Positions 1-9,248 of a DNA stretch of 64,000 nt are shown piece by piece; position 1 is the stretch's first letter, and each line of letters begins with the position of its first letter. The stretch comes from Streptomyces sp. NBC_01353 (GTDB taxonomy: Bacteria; Actinomycetota; Actinomycetes; Streptomycetales; Streptomycetaceae), in NCBI RefSeq assembly GCF_036237275.1, contig NZ_CP108352.1:992001-1056000 (forward strand), written 5' to 3'. The position numbers were made by a program, and so were the translations under genes. Below the pieces are notes generated by a model. That model had not been told where the DNA came from. It did no database searches and saw only the letters and a list, made by a program, of their open reading frames with translations.

Positions 1-95
1 GTGTCAATGCATTCCGAGGGGGGAGATGATCTTGACACGTTGGCGGTAGGGCTCCGTGACGGCTGCGCACCGTGAGGCGCGGTCCCCGCCCGCCG
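1..95. other. left edge, no gene supported
   Basis: A plus-strand frame is open from base 1 to a stop at 73-75. It could be the tail of a gene cut by the window edge, but 24 codons are too few to recognise. A GTGTCA...TGACAC inverted repeat brackets bases 1-38. Nothing firm can be called here. Confidence 0.3.
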
Positions 96-743
96 TCAGC
101 CCACGCCACGGGGGCGGAACTGGACGCTGATGCGCGGCCCGACCGCGCGGGTCGTCTTCGGGATCGCGTGTTCCCAGGTGCGTTGGCAGGAGCCGCCCAT
201 CACCACGAGGTCGCCGTGGCCCAGGGGGAGCCGGAGGGCGACGGGACCGCCGCCGCGGGGGCGGAGGGCGAGGTCACGGGGGTCGCCCAGGGAGAGGATG
301 GCGATCATGGTGTCCTGCGTGGCGGAGCGCCCCATGCGGTCACCGTGCCAGGCCACGCTGTCGCGGCCGTCGCGGTACAGGCAGAGGCCGGCGGTGACGA
401 AGGATTCGCCGAGCTCGGATGCGTAGTGGGCGCTCAGAGCCTCGCGAGCTTCGACGAGAGCGGGGTGCGGGAGGGGGGCGCCCTCGCGGTAGTAGGCGAG
501 GAGGCGGGGTACGGCGACCACGTTGTCGTACATCTTGCGCTCCTCGGCCTGCCACGGGACGCCCTCGGCCAGCTCCTCGAACAGCGCGTCGGCCCCGTGG
601 AACCACCCGGGCAGGTGGTCGACCCAGGCCCCGCCGTCGAGCGCGACCCGCCGGACGCTGCCCAGTGGGCCGGGCCGGATGTCGGCGCCCTGATCGAAGA
701 GCGAGCCCTGCAAGCCGGGCATCTGTGGTCGCGGTGCGGTCAT
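96..743 (-). CDS. AlkB-family 2-oxoglutarate/Fe(II) dioxygenase
   Basis: Predicted oxidative demethylase that repairs N-alkylated bases in nucleic acid using iron, oxygen and 2-oxoglutarate. The 215-residue protein has the usual size of the compact bacterial AlkB2-like group. The iron-binding triad is visible as H133 and D135 in AWHGDRMG and H192 in WEHAIPK. The 2-oxoglutarate-binding arginines are R204 and R210 in GPRISVQFR. The ATG at 741-743 is used. The gene stands alone: its neighbour across the start is a degenerate aldolase fragment on the other strand. Family assignment is firm; the natural substrate (DNA, RNA or other) is not shown by the sequence. Confidence 0.9.
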   Translation of the reverse strand: MTAPRPQMPGLQGSLFDQGADIRPGPLGSVRRVALDGGAWVDHLPGWFHGADALFEELAEGVPWQAEERKMYDNVVAVPRLLAYYREGAPLPHPALVEAREALSAHYASELGESFVTAGLCLYRDGRDSVAWHGDRMGRSATQDTMIAILSLGDPRDLALRPRGGGPVALRLPLGHGDLVVMGGSCQRTWEHAIPKTTRAVGPRISVQFRPRGVG

Positions 744-829
744 GGTCCCAGCGTAAACGACGATTCGAATGCATGAGCGAATCAGGAGCGCGGCCCCTCC
801 GTCACGCGTCGAGGCCTCCGCGCTTCACG

Positions 830-1195
830 AGCTGGCTCGCGATGACGTTGCGCTACGCGGCTCTGGCCCACGCCCGCTCCCGACTGGTCGTCGCCTCGCC
901 GCCGCGGGCATCTGCCCGCCGATCGGCGGCGACACCACGGACGTACGGGACACGGAGGTGCTGCGGGCCGACGTCGCCCACGTGCGCCGCCTGCGCTTCA
1001 CCGGCAAGCTCTGCGTCCATCCGGCACAACTTCCGTCGGTGGCGGAAGGGTTCGCGCCGTCGGCGCAGGAACTTCGGCGGGCCCGTGCCGTCTTCGACGC
1101 CGGCGACTCGGTCACCACGGTCGACGGCCAGATGGTCGACAAGCCGGTACTGGACCGCGCCCGACACCTCCTGGCCTCGGGACCCGGCCCCGCGG
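830..1195 (+). pseudogene. frameshifted CitE/HpcH-HpaI aldolase remnant
   Basis: The remains of the C-terminal third of a CitE-like (citrate lyase beta, HpcH/HpaI family) protein are spread over two frames. One frame encodes LRYAALAHARSRLVVAS at about 850-897, matching the family's ARSRLVVASRAAG helix. The sequence then resumes in another frame as AAGICPPIGG and GKLCVHPAQ, ending in MVDKPVLDRARHLL, the family's usual C-terminus. The shift lies at about 897-905, where one or two bases seem lost. There is no N-terminal two thirds, no start and no stop at the expected end. It is surely non-functional as an aldolase unless the shift is a sequencing error, which would still leave the 5' part missing. 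Confidence 0.75.
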
Positions 1196-1238
1196 TTCAC
1201 GGGTGCCGCCGCTCAACGAGAGTGAGGATCCGCCCCGG

Positions 1239-1838
1239 TCACTCCGCGGAAGTGTCGTTCTCGCGATGGAGGAGGCAGGACGCGACGACCACGAAAGGCC
1301 ACACGGACTGCACACAGGTCACGAGGCGTTCGGCGACACCGGCGGGGCCGTGGCGGTTGATCTCGACCAGGAACCAGGCCGCGCCGAGGCCCATCAGGGC
1401 GGTCGCCGCGAGGGCGGGCGCGGGTCGTAGGCCCCACGGTGCGGCTCCGCCGCGGACGGCGGCCAGAACCGGCCACACGGCCAGGAGGACGAAGCCGACC
1501 GCGGCGACCGAACCGTGGCGCAGGGAACCCCCGCTGCTCGGCACCGGCAGCAACGCCACCACGAACGCCGTGACTCCGCCGGCGGCCAGCGTCAGCCGTC
1601 CGGCGAGCGCGGCGGGGCGCAGCCCCCAGGCGGTCAACAGATGGCAGGCGCCCAACGCGAGCAGGGCGCCGGTCATCACCCAGAATCCCGCGGCTCCGTA
1701 GGCGGCCAGGACGCTGATCGTCTGGGTGAAGGGATCGTAGGCGGACCCCTCCATGTCCGCCGCGATCATCCAGCCTCCGGCCAACAGGACGGGGGCACAC
1801 CCCGACGAAAGAAGGGACCACCTGGGAACGGATCGCAT
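1239..1838 (-). CDS. DUF998-type integral membrane protein
   Basis: A 199-residue polytopic membrane protein with about six hydrophobic segments separated by short loops. The first (SLLSSGCAPVLLAGGWMIAA) is followed by the DPFTQTISVLAA segment typical of DUF998 proteins. The start chosen is the ATG at 1836-1838, giving MRSVPRWSLL; the frame stays open far upstream, but that part has no hydrophobic or family-like sequence. Function is unknown for the family. It points away from the molybdoenzyme gene at 2140, and the two share a roughly 300-bp divergent region. Confidence 0.7.
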   Translation of the reverse strand: MRSVPRWSLLSSGCAPVLLAGGWMIAADMEGSAYDPFTQTISVLAAYGAAGFWVMTGALLALGACHLLTAWGLRPAALAGRLTLAAGGVTAFVVALLPVPSSGGSLRHGSVAAVGFVLLAVWPVLAAVRGGAAPWGLRPAPALAATALMGLGAAWFLVEINRHGPAGVAERLVTCVQSVWPFVVVASCLLHRENDTSAE

Positions 1839-2139
1839 CAGCCCACGGTAAGGCGTGGTCCTGCCGCCTTCCGGCATCGACGGGCTTCCCGGGGCGTCGG
1901 GGCATTTCGATCGCCCCGTTCCCGGCAATTGGCGAGGCATTCCCGTGCGATAAGCACCACCTATCGACTCATCGAAAAGCCCTCTTTGACACCCACCAGG
2001 AAAACAGCGGAAGCTCTCTCGCAGCGGATTCGAATGCTCGCGGACAATCCCGAACCGAAAAGGGAATGGGCCGCCGCCTTTTTCTCCGGACAGCGGTATC
2101 GGTCCGCCGGGGCCGTGACAGAGAGAGGCACTCCCCATC
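1839..2139. promoter_or_regulatory. divergent intergenic region upstream of the first molybdoenzyme
   Basis: This 301-bp gap between two divergent genes holds no supported gene. It is locally less GC-rich (for example around 2040-2090), as expected for promoters. It contains the CGATA...TATCG dyad annotated separately and a TTGACA hexamer at 1986-1991 without a convincing -10 box at the right distance. Confidence 0.4.
1948..1966. promoter_or_regulatory. candidate LysR-type box (ATA-N9-TAT dyad)
   Basis: CGATA at 1948-1952 and TATCG at 1962-1966 form an inverted repeat with 9 bases between the arms. This has the spacing of a LysR-regulator dyad. It lies about 175 bp upstream of the Mo oxidoreductase start, in the same cluster as a LysR gene at 6752. 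The link between the two is inference. Confidence 0.35.
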
Positions 2140-4431
2140 ATGACCAGCATCGAGGACCCCAGCGACGACCTCTCGGTCACCCCGCCCAGGACCTGGGCGA
2201 CCGGCGTTCCCGCCGTGACGCACGCGTTGGAGTACGCGCTGGGGCAGACGTCCGTGCGGCGTACCGCTCTGACCCTGCTGAACATCAATCAGGCCAAGGG
2301 ATTCGACTGCCCCGGATGCGCCTGGCCGGAGCCCGCGCCCGGTGAGCGGCATAGGAACGAGTACTGCGAGAACGGTGCGAAGCACATCGCCGACGAAGCC
2401 ACCTCTCGACGCGTCACCGCCGATTTCTTCCGTGCGTACTCGATCGCCGAGCTGGGCCGTAGGTCCGACTACTGGCTCAACCAGCAGGGCCGGCTCACGG
2501 AGCCCATGGTCAAGCGGTCCGGTGCCTCGCACTACGAGCCGATCGGCTGGGACGACGCCCTTGGCATTCTCGCCGAGGAGCTGCGCCGCCTCGACTCCCC
2601 CGACGAGGCCCTCTTCTACGTCTCCGGCCGGCTCAACAACGAAGCCGCTTTCCTGCTCCAGCTGTTCGCCCGCGCGTACGGCACCAACAACCTGCCCGAC
2701 TGCTCCAACATGTGCCACGAGTCCAGCGGCTTCGGGCTCGGGGAGACCCTCGGCATCGGCAAGGGCAGTGTGTCGCTCGACGACATCCACCACTCCGACC
2801 TGATCTTCGTCGTGGGGCAGAACCCGGGCACCAACCACCCGCGCATGTTGTCCGCCCTCGAGGAGACCAAGCGCAACGGCGGCCAGGTCGTGGCGGTCAA
2901 CACGCTGCCCGAGGCCGGTCTGATGCGGTTCAAGCACCCACAGCGGGCGCGGGGCGTGATCGGCAAGGGCACCCCGATCGCCGACCAGTTCCTCCATATA
3001 CGCGCCGGTGGCGACCTCGCCCTCTTCCAGGCGCTGAACCTGCTGCTCCTGGAGGCGGAGGACGCCGCTCCGGGCACGGTCCTCGACCGGTCCTTCATCG
3101 ACTCCGACACCACCGGCTTCGAGGAGTTCGCGGAGCACGCCCGCAAGATCCGCTGGGACGACGTCATCGCCGCGACCGGTCTGACCCGTGAGGAGATCGA
3201 GGAGGTCCACCAGCGCGTGCTGAACGCCAAGAGCGTCATCGTGTGCTGGGCGATGGGTCTGACCCAGCAGAAGCACGGCGTTCCCAGCATCCGCGAGATC
3301 GTCAACTTCCTGCTGCTGCGCGGCAACATCGGCAGGCCCGGCGCCGGCGTCTGCCCCGTCCGCGGCCACTCCAACGTCCAGGGCGACCGCACCATGGGTG
3401 TGTGGGAGCGGATGCCGCAGGCGTTCCTCGATTCCCTCGGCCGCGAGTTCGATTTCACGCCTCCCTCCCACCACGGCCTGGACGCGGTCGACTCGATCCG
3501 CGCCATGCGCGACGGGAAGGCCCATGTCTTCCTCGGCGTCGCCGGGAACTTCGTGCGCGCCACTCCCGACAGCGCCGTCACCGAACAGGCCATGCGCAAC
3601 TGCCGGCTGACGGCGCAGATCTCCACCAAGCTCAACCGCTCCCACACCGTGTGCGGTGAAACGGCGCTGATCCTGCCGACCCTGGGCCGCAGCGACCGCG
3701 ACATCCAGGAGAGCGGCGAGCAGTTCTACACCGTCGAGGACTCCATGAGCGAGGTCCACGCCTCCCGCGGCCGCCTCGCCCCCGCCTCTCCGCATCTGCT
3801 CAGCGAGGTCGCGATCATCTCGCGTCTGGCCCGGCGCACGCTCGGCGACTCGGTGGACATCCCCTGGGAGCTGTTCGAGCGGGACTACGGCACGATCCGC
3901 GACCGCATCGCGCGCGTGATCCCCGGCTTCGAGGACTTCAACGCCCGCGTCGACAGGCCCGGCGGCTTCACCCTGCCCAACCCCGTCAACCACGGCGTGT
4001 ACCCGACCCCCAGCGGCAAGGCCGTCTTCACCCGCAACGAGTTCACGATGCTGCGCGCGCCCAAGGGGCACCTCATCCTGCAGACGCTGCGCTCCCACGA
4101 CCAGTGGAACACCGTCCCGTACGCGATGAACGACCGCTACCGGGGCATCCACAACGCCCGCCGCGTCGTCCTGGTCAACCCCGACGATCTGGCCGACCTC
4201 GGCCTCGCCGACCGCGACCTCGTCGACCTCGTCGGCGTCTGGGACGACGGCGTCGAGCGCCGAGCCCCCGGGTTCCGGGTCGTGGCGTATCCGACCAGCC
4301 CCGGCTCAGCCGCCTCGTACTACCCCGAGACCAATGTCCTGGTCCCTCTCGACAGCGTCGCCGACATCAGCAACTGCCCCACGTCCAAGGGCGTGGTGGT
4401 CCGTCTGGAACCGGCACGCGACTCCGACTGA
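2140..4431 (+). CDS. FdhF/YdeP-family Mo-bisMGD oxidoreductase (copy 1)
   Basis: A 763-residue member of the FdhF/YdeP group of the DMSO-reductase superfamily, often annotated as formate dehydrogenase alpha-like; length is typical. The N-terminal FDCPGCAW...YCENGAK cysteines (about residues 53-80) are the family's Fe-S region. The DCSNMCHESSG motif near residue 190 lies where the Mo pocket is formed. NPGTNHPRM and GVCPVRGHSNVQGDRT belong to the molybdopterin-binding domain. The C-terminal pterin-binding domain begins near the LRSHDQWNTV motif. No TAT signal is seen, so it is probably cytoplasmic. It starts at ATG 2140. A transporter, fdhD and a LysR gene follow on the same strand. The substrate is uncertain; YdeP members are linked to acid resistance as well as formate. 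Confidence 0.9.
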   Translation: MTSIEDPSDDLSVTPPRTWATGVPAVTHALEYALGQTSVRRTALTLLNINQAKGFDCPGCAWPEPAPGERHRNEYCENGAKHIADEATSRRVTADFFRAYSIAELGRRSDYWLNQQGRLTEPMVKRSGASHYEPIGWDDALGILAEELRRLDSPDEALFYVSGRLNNEAAFLLQLFARAYGTNNLPDCSNMCHESSGFGLGETLGIGKGSVSLDDIHHSDLIFVVGQNPGTNHPRMLSALEETKRNGGQVVAVNTLPEAGLMRFKHPQRARGVIGKGTPIADQFLHIRAGGDLALFQALNLLLLEAEDAAPGTVLDRSFIDSDTTGFEEFAEHARKIRWDDVIAATGLTREEIEEVHQRVLNAKSVIVCWAMGLTQQKHGVPSIREIVNFLLLRGNIGRPGAGVCPVRGHSNVQGDRTMGVWERMPQAFLDSLGREFDFTPPSHHGLDAVDSIRAMRDGKAHVFLGVAGNFVRATPDSAVTEQAMRNCRLTAQISTKLNRSHTVCGETALILPTLGRSDRDIQESGEQFYTVEDSMSEVHASRGRLAPASPHLLSEVAIISRLARRTLGDSVDIPWELFERDYGTIRDRIARVIPGFEDFNARVDRPGGFTLPNPVNHGVYPTPSGKAVFTRNEFTMLRAPKGHLILQTLRSHDQWNTVPYAMNDRYRGIHNARRVVLVNPDDLADLGLADRDLVDLVGVWDDGVERRAPGFRVVAYPTSPGSAASYYPETNVLVPLDSVADISNCPTSKGVVVRLEPARDSD

Positions 4432-4463
4432 TCCCGCGCCGAGCACCGAAAGGACCCGTCCCC

Positions 4464-5657
4464 ATGCCCGCAGATCGCGCCGCGCGCGGCTGGCTTCCGG
4501 CGGCGGCCGCGCTCTTCGCCGCCGGGTGGGGCGCGAACCAGTTCACGCCGCTCGCGGTCGTGTACCGGACGCAGGAGCACTGGCCCTCCGTCCCGGTCGC
4601 CGCCATGTTCACCACCTACCTGCTGGGGCTCCTCCCCGGTCTGCTGCTCGGCGGCCCGTTCGCGGACCGGCTCGGCAGGCGGCGCGTGGTGCGGCATGCG
4701 CTGGTACTGTCCGCCGCCGCCAGCGCCCTACTGGCGGCGGCGGACATGTCCCAGAACGCCGTGTACGTCAGCCGTCTGGCCACCGGCGTCGCGGCCGGCG
4801 TCATCCTGACCGCCGGCACCCCATGGCTGGAAGAACTGTCCTCCGGTGCGAAGCGCCCGGGCGCCGGTGCCCGCCGTGCGACGTACGCCACGGGTGGCGG
4901 CTTCGCCGCCGGGGCGCTGACGGCGGGCGTCCTCGCCGAATGGCTGCCGCAGCCGATGGTGCTGCCCTGCCTCGTCCACTCCCTGCTGGCCCTGCTGGTG
5001 CTCGGCGCGACCACCACCGTGCCGGAGACCGCACGGCCCTCCCCCGTCGTCCCCTGGGAGCCGCGCATCGCCCGTCTGCGCCGGGCGGCCGTCACGCACC
5101 GCCGCTTCGTACGGGTGGTGCTGCCGGCGAGCCCGGCCGTCTTCTGCGCCGCCACGGTGGCCTATGTCGTGCTGCCGTCGTTGGTGGCCGACCGCGTTCC
5201 GGGTTACGCACCTGTGTTCAGCGGTCTGGTGACGGCGCTGACGCTCGTCGTGGGCATGGCCGTCCAGCCCCTGGCCGTCCGGCTGGACCACGCGCACAGC
5301 GCGCGGGCGACCCTTGTCTCGATGGTCACCGTGATCGCCGGACTTCTGGTGGGCGCCTGCGCCGTGTACGGGAACTCCGCGGGCCTGGTGCTGGCAGCGG
5401 CGGTCCTCCTGGGCGCCGGATACGGCCTCACCCTGGCCTCGGGGCTCATGGAGATCGAACGCCTGGCGACACCGAAGGCCGTGCCCTCGACGGCGTTCCT
5501 CCACCAGGGCGCCACCTACAGCGGCTTCCTGACGCCGCTGTTTCTCGCGGTGGCCGCCGGGGCCGCTCCGTACCCCGCCCTGCTGGCGGCCCTGGCGGCC
5601 GTGGGGCTGCTGTGCCTGGTGATCACCGCGCGGTTCAGCCGCCGGAGCCTTCCGTGA
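4464..5657 (+). CDS. MFS transporter in the formate dehydrogenase-like cluster
   Basis: A 397-residue major facilitator with about 12 transmembrane segments. It begins with the ATG at 4464 (MPADRAARGWLPAAAAL), 32 bases after the molybdoenzyme stop. The loop between helices 2 and 3 has the MFS signature as GPFADRLGRRRVVRHAL. The frame is open upstream, but that part overlaps the molybdoenzyme and is not real. Its place between the molybdoenzyme and fdhD suggests co-transcription and a role in moving the enzyme's substrate, product or an inhibitor. The cargo cannot be read from the sequence. Confidence 0.85.
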   Translation: MPADRAARGWLPAAAALFAAGWGANQFTPLAVVYRTQEHWPSVPVAAMFTTYLLGLLPGLLLGGPFADRLGRRRVVRHALVLSAAASALLAAADMSQNAVYVSRLATGVAAGVILTAGTPWLEELSSGAKRPGAGARRATYATGGGFAAGALTAGVLAEWLPQPMVLPCLVHSLLALLVLGATTTVPETARPSPVVPWEPRIARLRRAAVTHRRFVRVVLPASPAVFCAATVAYVVLPSLVADRVPGYAPVFSGLVTALTLVVGMAVQPLAVRLDHAHSARATLVSMVTVIAGLLVGACAVYGNSAGLVLAAAVLLGAGYGLTLASGLMEIERLATPKAVPSTAFLHQGATYSGFLTPLFLAVAAGAAPYPALLAALAAVGLLCLVITARFSRRSLP

Positions 5658-5833
5658 TGGCGTGGGAACGGGGCGGGGTTCGCCGCGGGTCATATCGTCG
5701 GCCGTCGGACCGGACCCACGACGACCCCACGGCACGGTCCACAGCCTCACGCCCAGGTCCCGCCCGACGGACCGTCGAACGAACTCAACCGCACGACACC
5801 GTCGGAGCAGGGCTCCGGCGAGAGGAGCAGACC

Positions 5834-6670
5834 ATGGGACGAGTGACCGTACGACGGCGGGTGCTGCGCGTTCGGGAGGGGGTGTCCTCGCACCGACCGG
5901 ACACCCTGGCGGCCGAGGAGCCGATGGAGATCCGGGTCGGCGGGCGCCCGCTCACCGTCACCATGCGCACCCCTGGCGACGACTTCGACCTCGCGGCCGG
6001 GTTCCTGGTGAGCGAGGGCGTGGTGCATGCCGCCGACGAGGTGGCGGGGATCCGGTACTGCGCGGGCGCCACGGCCGACGGCGGCAACACGTACAACGTG
6101 GTGGACGTCGTCCTGGCCCCGGGCGTCGCCGCCCCCGACGCGTCGCTGGAGCGGAACTTCTACACCACCTCCTCATGCGGGCTTTGCGGCAAGGCCAGCC
6201 TGGACGCGGTGCGCACCACGGCGGCGTGGTCCGTCGCCGAGGACCCGCTGCGCATCGGACCGGAGGTGATGACCGCCCTGCCGGACCGGCTGCGGGCGGC
6301 CCAGCGGGTGTTCGACACCACGGGCGGCCTGCACGCCGCCGGGCTCTTCTCCGCCGACGGTGAGCTGTTGTGTCTGCGGGAGGACGTGGGGCGGCACAAC
6401 GCCGTGGACAAGGTCGTGGGCCACGCCCTGCGGTCGGGACTGCTGCCGCTGCGCGAATCGGTGCTGATGGTGAGTGGCCGGGCCTCGTTCGAGCTGGTGC
6501 AGAAGGCGGTGATGGCCGGAATCCCGATGCTGGCGGCCGTCTCCGCGCCGTCCTCGCTCGCCGTGGACCTGGCCGAGGAGAGCGGGTTGACCCTGGTCGG
6601 ATTCCTGCGCGGCGCCTCGATGAACGTCTACACCGGGTCCGAGCGCCTGCAACCGCTGCCCGTGGCATGA
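5834..6670 (+). CDS. fdhD: formate dehydrogenase accessory sulfurtransferase FdhD
   Basis: A 278-residue FdhD. In the studied family this cytoplasmic protein relays sulfur from a cysteine desulfurase to the Mo cofactor and is needed for activity of FdhF-type enzymes. The sulfur-carrying CxxC loop is present as SSCGLCGK (C115, C118). TPGDDFDLAAGFLVSEG near the N-terminus and REDVGRHNAVDKVVG and VSGRASFELVQKA in the second half are strongly conserved family blocks. The start is the ATG at 5834, after an AGAGGAG ribosome-binding site. Its position beside a YdeP-type enzyme supports service to one or both such enzymes in this window. Confidence 0.95.
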   Translation: MGRVTVRRRVLRVREGVSSHRPDTLAAEEPMEIRVGGRPLTVTMRTPGDDFDLAAGFLVSEGVVHAADEVAGIRYCAGATADGGNTYNVVDVVLAPGVAAPDASLERNFYTTSSCGLCGKASLDAVRTTAAWSVAEDPLRIGPEVMTALPDRLRAAQRVFDTTGGLHAAGLFSADGELLCLREDVGRHNAVDKVVGHALRSGLLPLRESVLMVSGRASFELVQKAVMAGIPMLAAVSAPSSLAVDLAEESGLTLVGFLRGASMNVYTGSERLQPLPVA

Positions 6671-6751
6671 CAACGGCCAGGGCGGTCCGCCGCGCCCCGC
6701 GACGTGCGGCCCAGGCTGGCTTTCGGACGAGTGGTCAGGTAGACCCGTAGC

Positions 6752-7681
6752 GTGCTGTTCCGTCAACTCGAGTACCTGGTCGCCCTCTCCCGGGAGCGTC
6801 ACTTCGCCCGGGCCGCCCAGGCCTGCTACGTCTCCCAGCCCGCGCTCTCCGAGGCGATCCGGAAGCTGGAGGAGGAGCTGGACGTGCCGCTGGTCCGGCG
6901 CGGGCGCACGTACGAGGGCCTCACGCCCGAGGGCGAGCGCATCGTGGTGTGGGCGCAGCGGATCCTGGCCGACCGCGACGCCCTCAAGGACGAGGTCGGC
7001 GCCCTGCGCACCGGGTTGAGCGGCACGATACGGATCGGTTCGGTCCCGACCGCCGTCGGCGCCGTCTCCCTGCTGACCGCCCCCTTCTGCGTGGCCCATC
7101 CGCTGGTGAGGGTGGAGGTGATAGCGGACCTCCAGTCGCAGGACATCCTCCGGCAGTTGCGGAACTTCGAGATCGACGCCGGGATCACGTATCTGCACAA
7201 GGGTTTCTCGGAGGACTTCCGGTCGGTCCCGCTGTACGAGGAGCGGTACGTGCTCCTGACCAGTGCCGCCGACATGCCCGTCCATCGGGCGACGGCGACC
7301 TGGGCGGAGGCGTCCCGGCTGCCCTTGTGCCTGCTGACGGGTGCCATGCAGGGCCGCCAGGTGCTGGACGAGGTGTTCGCCGAGGCCGGGGTGGAGCCGT
7401 CGCCCCGGGTCGAGACCGATTCGGTGGCCGCCCTGTTCGCCCACGTCAGGACGGGCCGGTGGGCCAGCGTCGTGCCGCACACCTGGCTGCACGTCTTCGG
7501 CGTCCCGCACGGCATGAGGGCGGTGCCGCTGGTCGAGCCTGCCCGCACGGTGCCGGTCGGTCTCGTGGTCACCGCCCGGGAGCCCGGTTCGGTCTTGGCC
7601 CGGGCGCTGACGGCCGTCGCCCGACAGACCGATGTCGCCGCCGCCCTGGACCACCTCCCCGGGGATCCCGCGCCCCCGTAG
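6752..7681 (+). CDS. LysR-family transcriptional regulator
   Basis: A 309-residue LysR regulator. The N-terminal winged helix-turn-helix covers residues 1-60 (MLFRQLEYLVALSRERHFAR, then CYVSQPALSEAIRKLEEEL). A periplasmic-binding-protein-like effector domain runs from about residue 90 to 295. The GTG at 6752 is the only sensible start, directly before the conserved first helix. It lies 81 bp after fdhD on the same strand rather than divergent from its probable targets, slightly unusual for the family. It probably controls the molybdoenzyme cluster; an ATA-N9-TAT dyad sits upstream of gene 2140. The effector is unknown. Confidence 0.9.
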   Translation: MLFRQLEYLVALSRERHFARAAQACYVSQPALSEAIRKLEEELDVPLVRRGRTYEGLTPEGERIVVWAQRILADRDALKDEVGALRTGLSGTIRIGSVPTAVGAVSLLTAPFCVAHPLVRVEVIADLQSQDILRQLRNFEIDAGITYLHKGFSEDFRSVPLYEERYVLLTSAADMPVHRATATWAEASRLPLCLLTGAMQGRQVLDEVFAEAGVEPSPRVETDSVAALFAHVRTGRWASVVPHTWLHVFGVPHGMRAVPLVEPARTVPVGLVVTAREPGSVLARALTAVARQTDVAAALDHLPGDPAPP

Positions 7682-7708
7682 GAGCCGGTCGGCCGGCGCG
7701 CCGTCACG

Positions 7709-9133
7709 TCAGTCGGGCCGGATGCCGAGGTGCCGCAGCGCGGACCTCGCCGCCCCGGCGCCGCACATGCCATGGGCCCCGGGGCCCGGCGGGACGGCGG
7801 CCGAACACACGAACACCCCGGGCAGGCCGGTGGCGTACGGGTCGAGTGCCGGGCGGGCGCCGAGGACGAGTTGAGGGATCGTCTTGGCTCCCGTGAGGAT
7901 GTCGCCGCCCACGAAGTTGGCGTTGGCGGTGGCGAAGTCGGCGGGTCGGTTGCTCTGCAGGCCCACGACGCGTTCCCGTACGCCGGGGGCGAAGCGCTCC
8001 AGCTGCCGCAGGATCGCCTCGGTGGCGTCCCCTTCGTAGCCGTACGGAACGTGGGCGTACGTATAGACGGGGTGGACGTTCCCCACCGACCGCGAGGGAT
8101 CCGCCAGATACTGCTGGCCGACCAGGACGAAGGGGTGCTCCGGCATCCGGCCGGCCGTCACGTCCTTCTCCCCCCGCGCCACCTCGGCGAGCGGCCCGCC
8201 GAGGTGCACGGTGCCCGCGCGCCGGGCGTGTTCGTTCGTCCAGGGCACGCCGTCCTCGACGGCCAGGTCGACCTTGAAGGCGCCGGGGCCCCGGCGGAAG
8301 CGGCGGTACGCGGTCCGTACACGGGGCGGCAGGCGGTCGCCGTACACGGACGCGATCTGGCCGGGGTCGAGGTCGAGGAGGGTGACGTCGGCGGGCGGGA
8401 TCTGCGCGGCGTCGGTGATACGTACCCCGGTGTGGATGGTGCCGCCGTGCTCCAGGAGCAGAGCCTCCATGGCGCGGGTGATGGACTGTGAGCCGCCTTC
8501 GGCCACGGCCCATCCGGCGGTGTGGCCGGCAGTGAGGATGCCGAGTCCGATCGCCGAGCTGAGCGGGTGGGACAGCGGGCGGAAGGCGTGGGCCGCGACG
8601 CCTGCCCACAGCGCCTGCGCCGCGGGGGTCCGGAAGAGGCGTGCGAGGGCGGCGGCGGGCAGGACGGTGGGCAGACCGAAGCGGGCGAGCAGCAGCGGGT
8701 GCGACGGGATCCGCAGCAGGGGGCCCATGACGTCCTCGGCGAGTGCCTCCCAGCGCCGTACCGAAGGCTCTATCAGGGCCCGGTAGCGGCTGCCGTCGGC
8801 GCCGAGCCCCGAGGCGGTGTCCTCGACGGAGCGCAGCAGCACCCCGGCGGACCCGTCGTCCAGTGGATGCACACAGTCGATGTCCGGAAGCAGCCAGCGC
8901 AGCCCGTGGCGTTCCAGGTCGAGCGACCGGAGCGCGGGCGAGGTGACGGCCATGGGGTGGATGGCCGAGCAGTGGTCGTGCAGCAGTCCCGGCAGGATCG
9001 CCTCGTAGCTGCGGGTGCCGCCGCCGACCTCGTCGGCGGCTTCGAGGACGGTGACCTCCAGGCCTGCCTTCGCGAGCAGGGCAGCGGCGGCGAGCCCGTT
9101 GGGACCACCGCCGACGACGACCGCGGACGTCAT
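7709..9133 (-). CDS. FAD-dependent NAD(P)/phytoene-desaturase-like oxidoreductase
   Basis: A 474-residue flavoprotein. The Rossmann dinucleotide motif opens the protein (VVVGGGPNGLAAAALLAKAG), followed by LEAADEVGGGTRS, as in the amine oxidase/phytoene desaturase superfamily. A second FAD-contact region lies near the C-terminus (GVFVCSAAVPPGPGAHGMCG), the arrangement of the bacterial phytoene-dehydrogenase-related proteins (PYROXD2-like). The start is the ATG at 9131-9133, immediately before the FAD motif; the longer open frame adds a run without family features. It is convergent with the LysR gene and has no carotenoid genes nearby, so the substrate is unknown. Confidence 0.85.
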   Translation of the reverse strand: MTSAVVVGGGPNGLAAAALLAKAGLEVTVLEAADEVGGGTRSYEAILPGLLHDHCSAIHPMAVTSPALRSLDLERHGLRWLLPDIDCVHPLDDGSAGVLLRSVEDTASGLGADGSRYRALIEPSVRRWEALAEDVMGPLLRIPSHPLLLARFGLPTVLPAAALARLFRTPAAQALWAGVAAHAFRPLSHPLSSAIGLGILTAGHTAGWAVAEGGSQSITRAMEALLLEHGGTIHTGVRITDAAQIPPADVTLLDLDPGQIASVYGDRLPPRVRTAYRRFRRGPGAFKVDLAVEDGVPWTNEHARRAGTVHLGGPLAEVARGEKDVTAGRMPEHPFVLVGQQYLADPSRSVGNVHPVYTYAHVPYGYEGDATEAILRQLERFAPGVRERVVGLQSNRPADFATANANFVGGDILTGAKTIPQLVLGARPALDPYATGLPGVFVCSAAVPPGPGAHGMCGAGAARSALRHLGIRPD

Positions 9134-9248
9134 GAGGCGGTGGTCAGGGGCGGAACGGGCGAGGGCTGCGTCGTGGATCTCATACGTCCGAGTCTGACGC
9201 CGAACGGGCCGACCCTCCAAGCCCGGTCCCGGGCCGTACCGGCCGACG

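Noticed and set aside
26-49. A 7-codon frame after a GAGGGGGGAG site at the left edge
   Set aside because: Too short to judge; no attenuator hairpin or following gene on that strand supports a leader peptide.
1969-4152. Long open frame antisense to the first molybdoenzyme
   Set aside because: It mirrors the real gene in a high-GC region, has no family motif and no ribosome-binding site.
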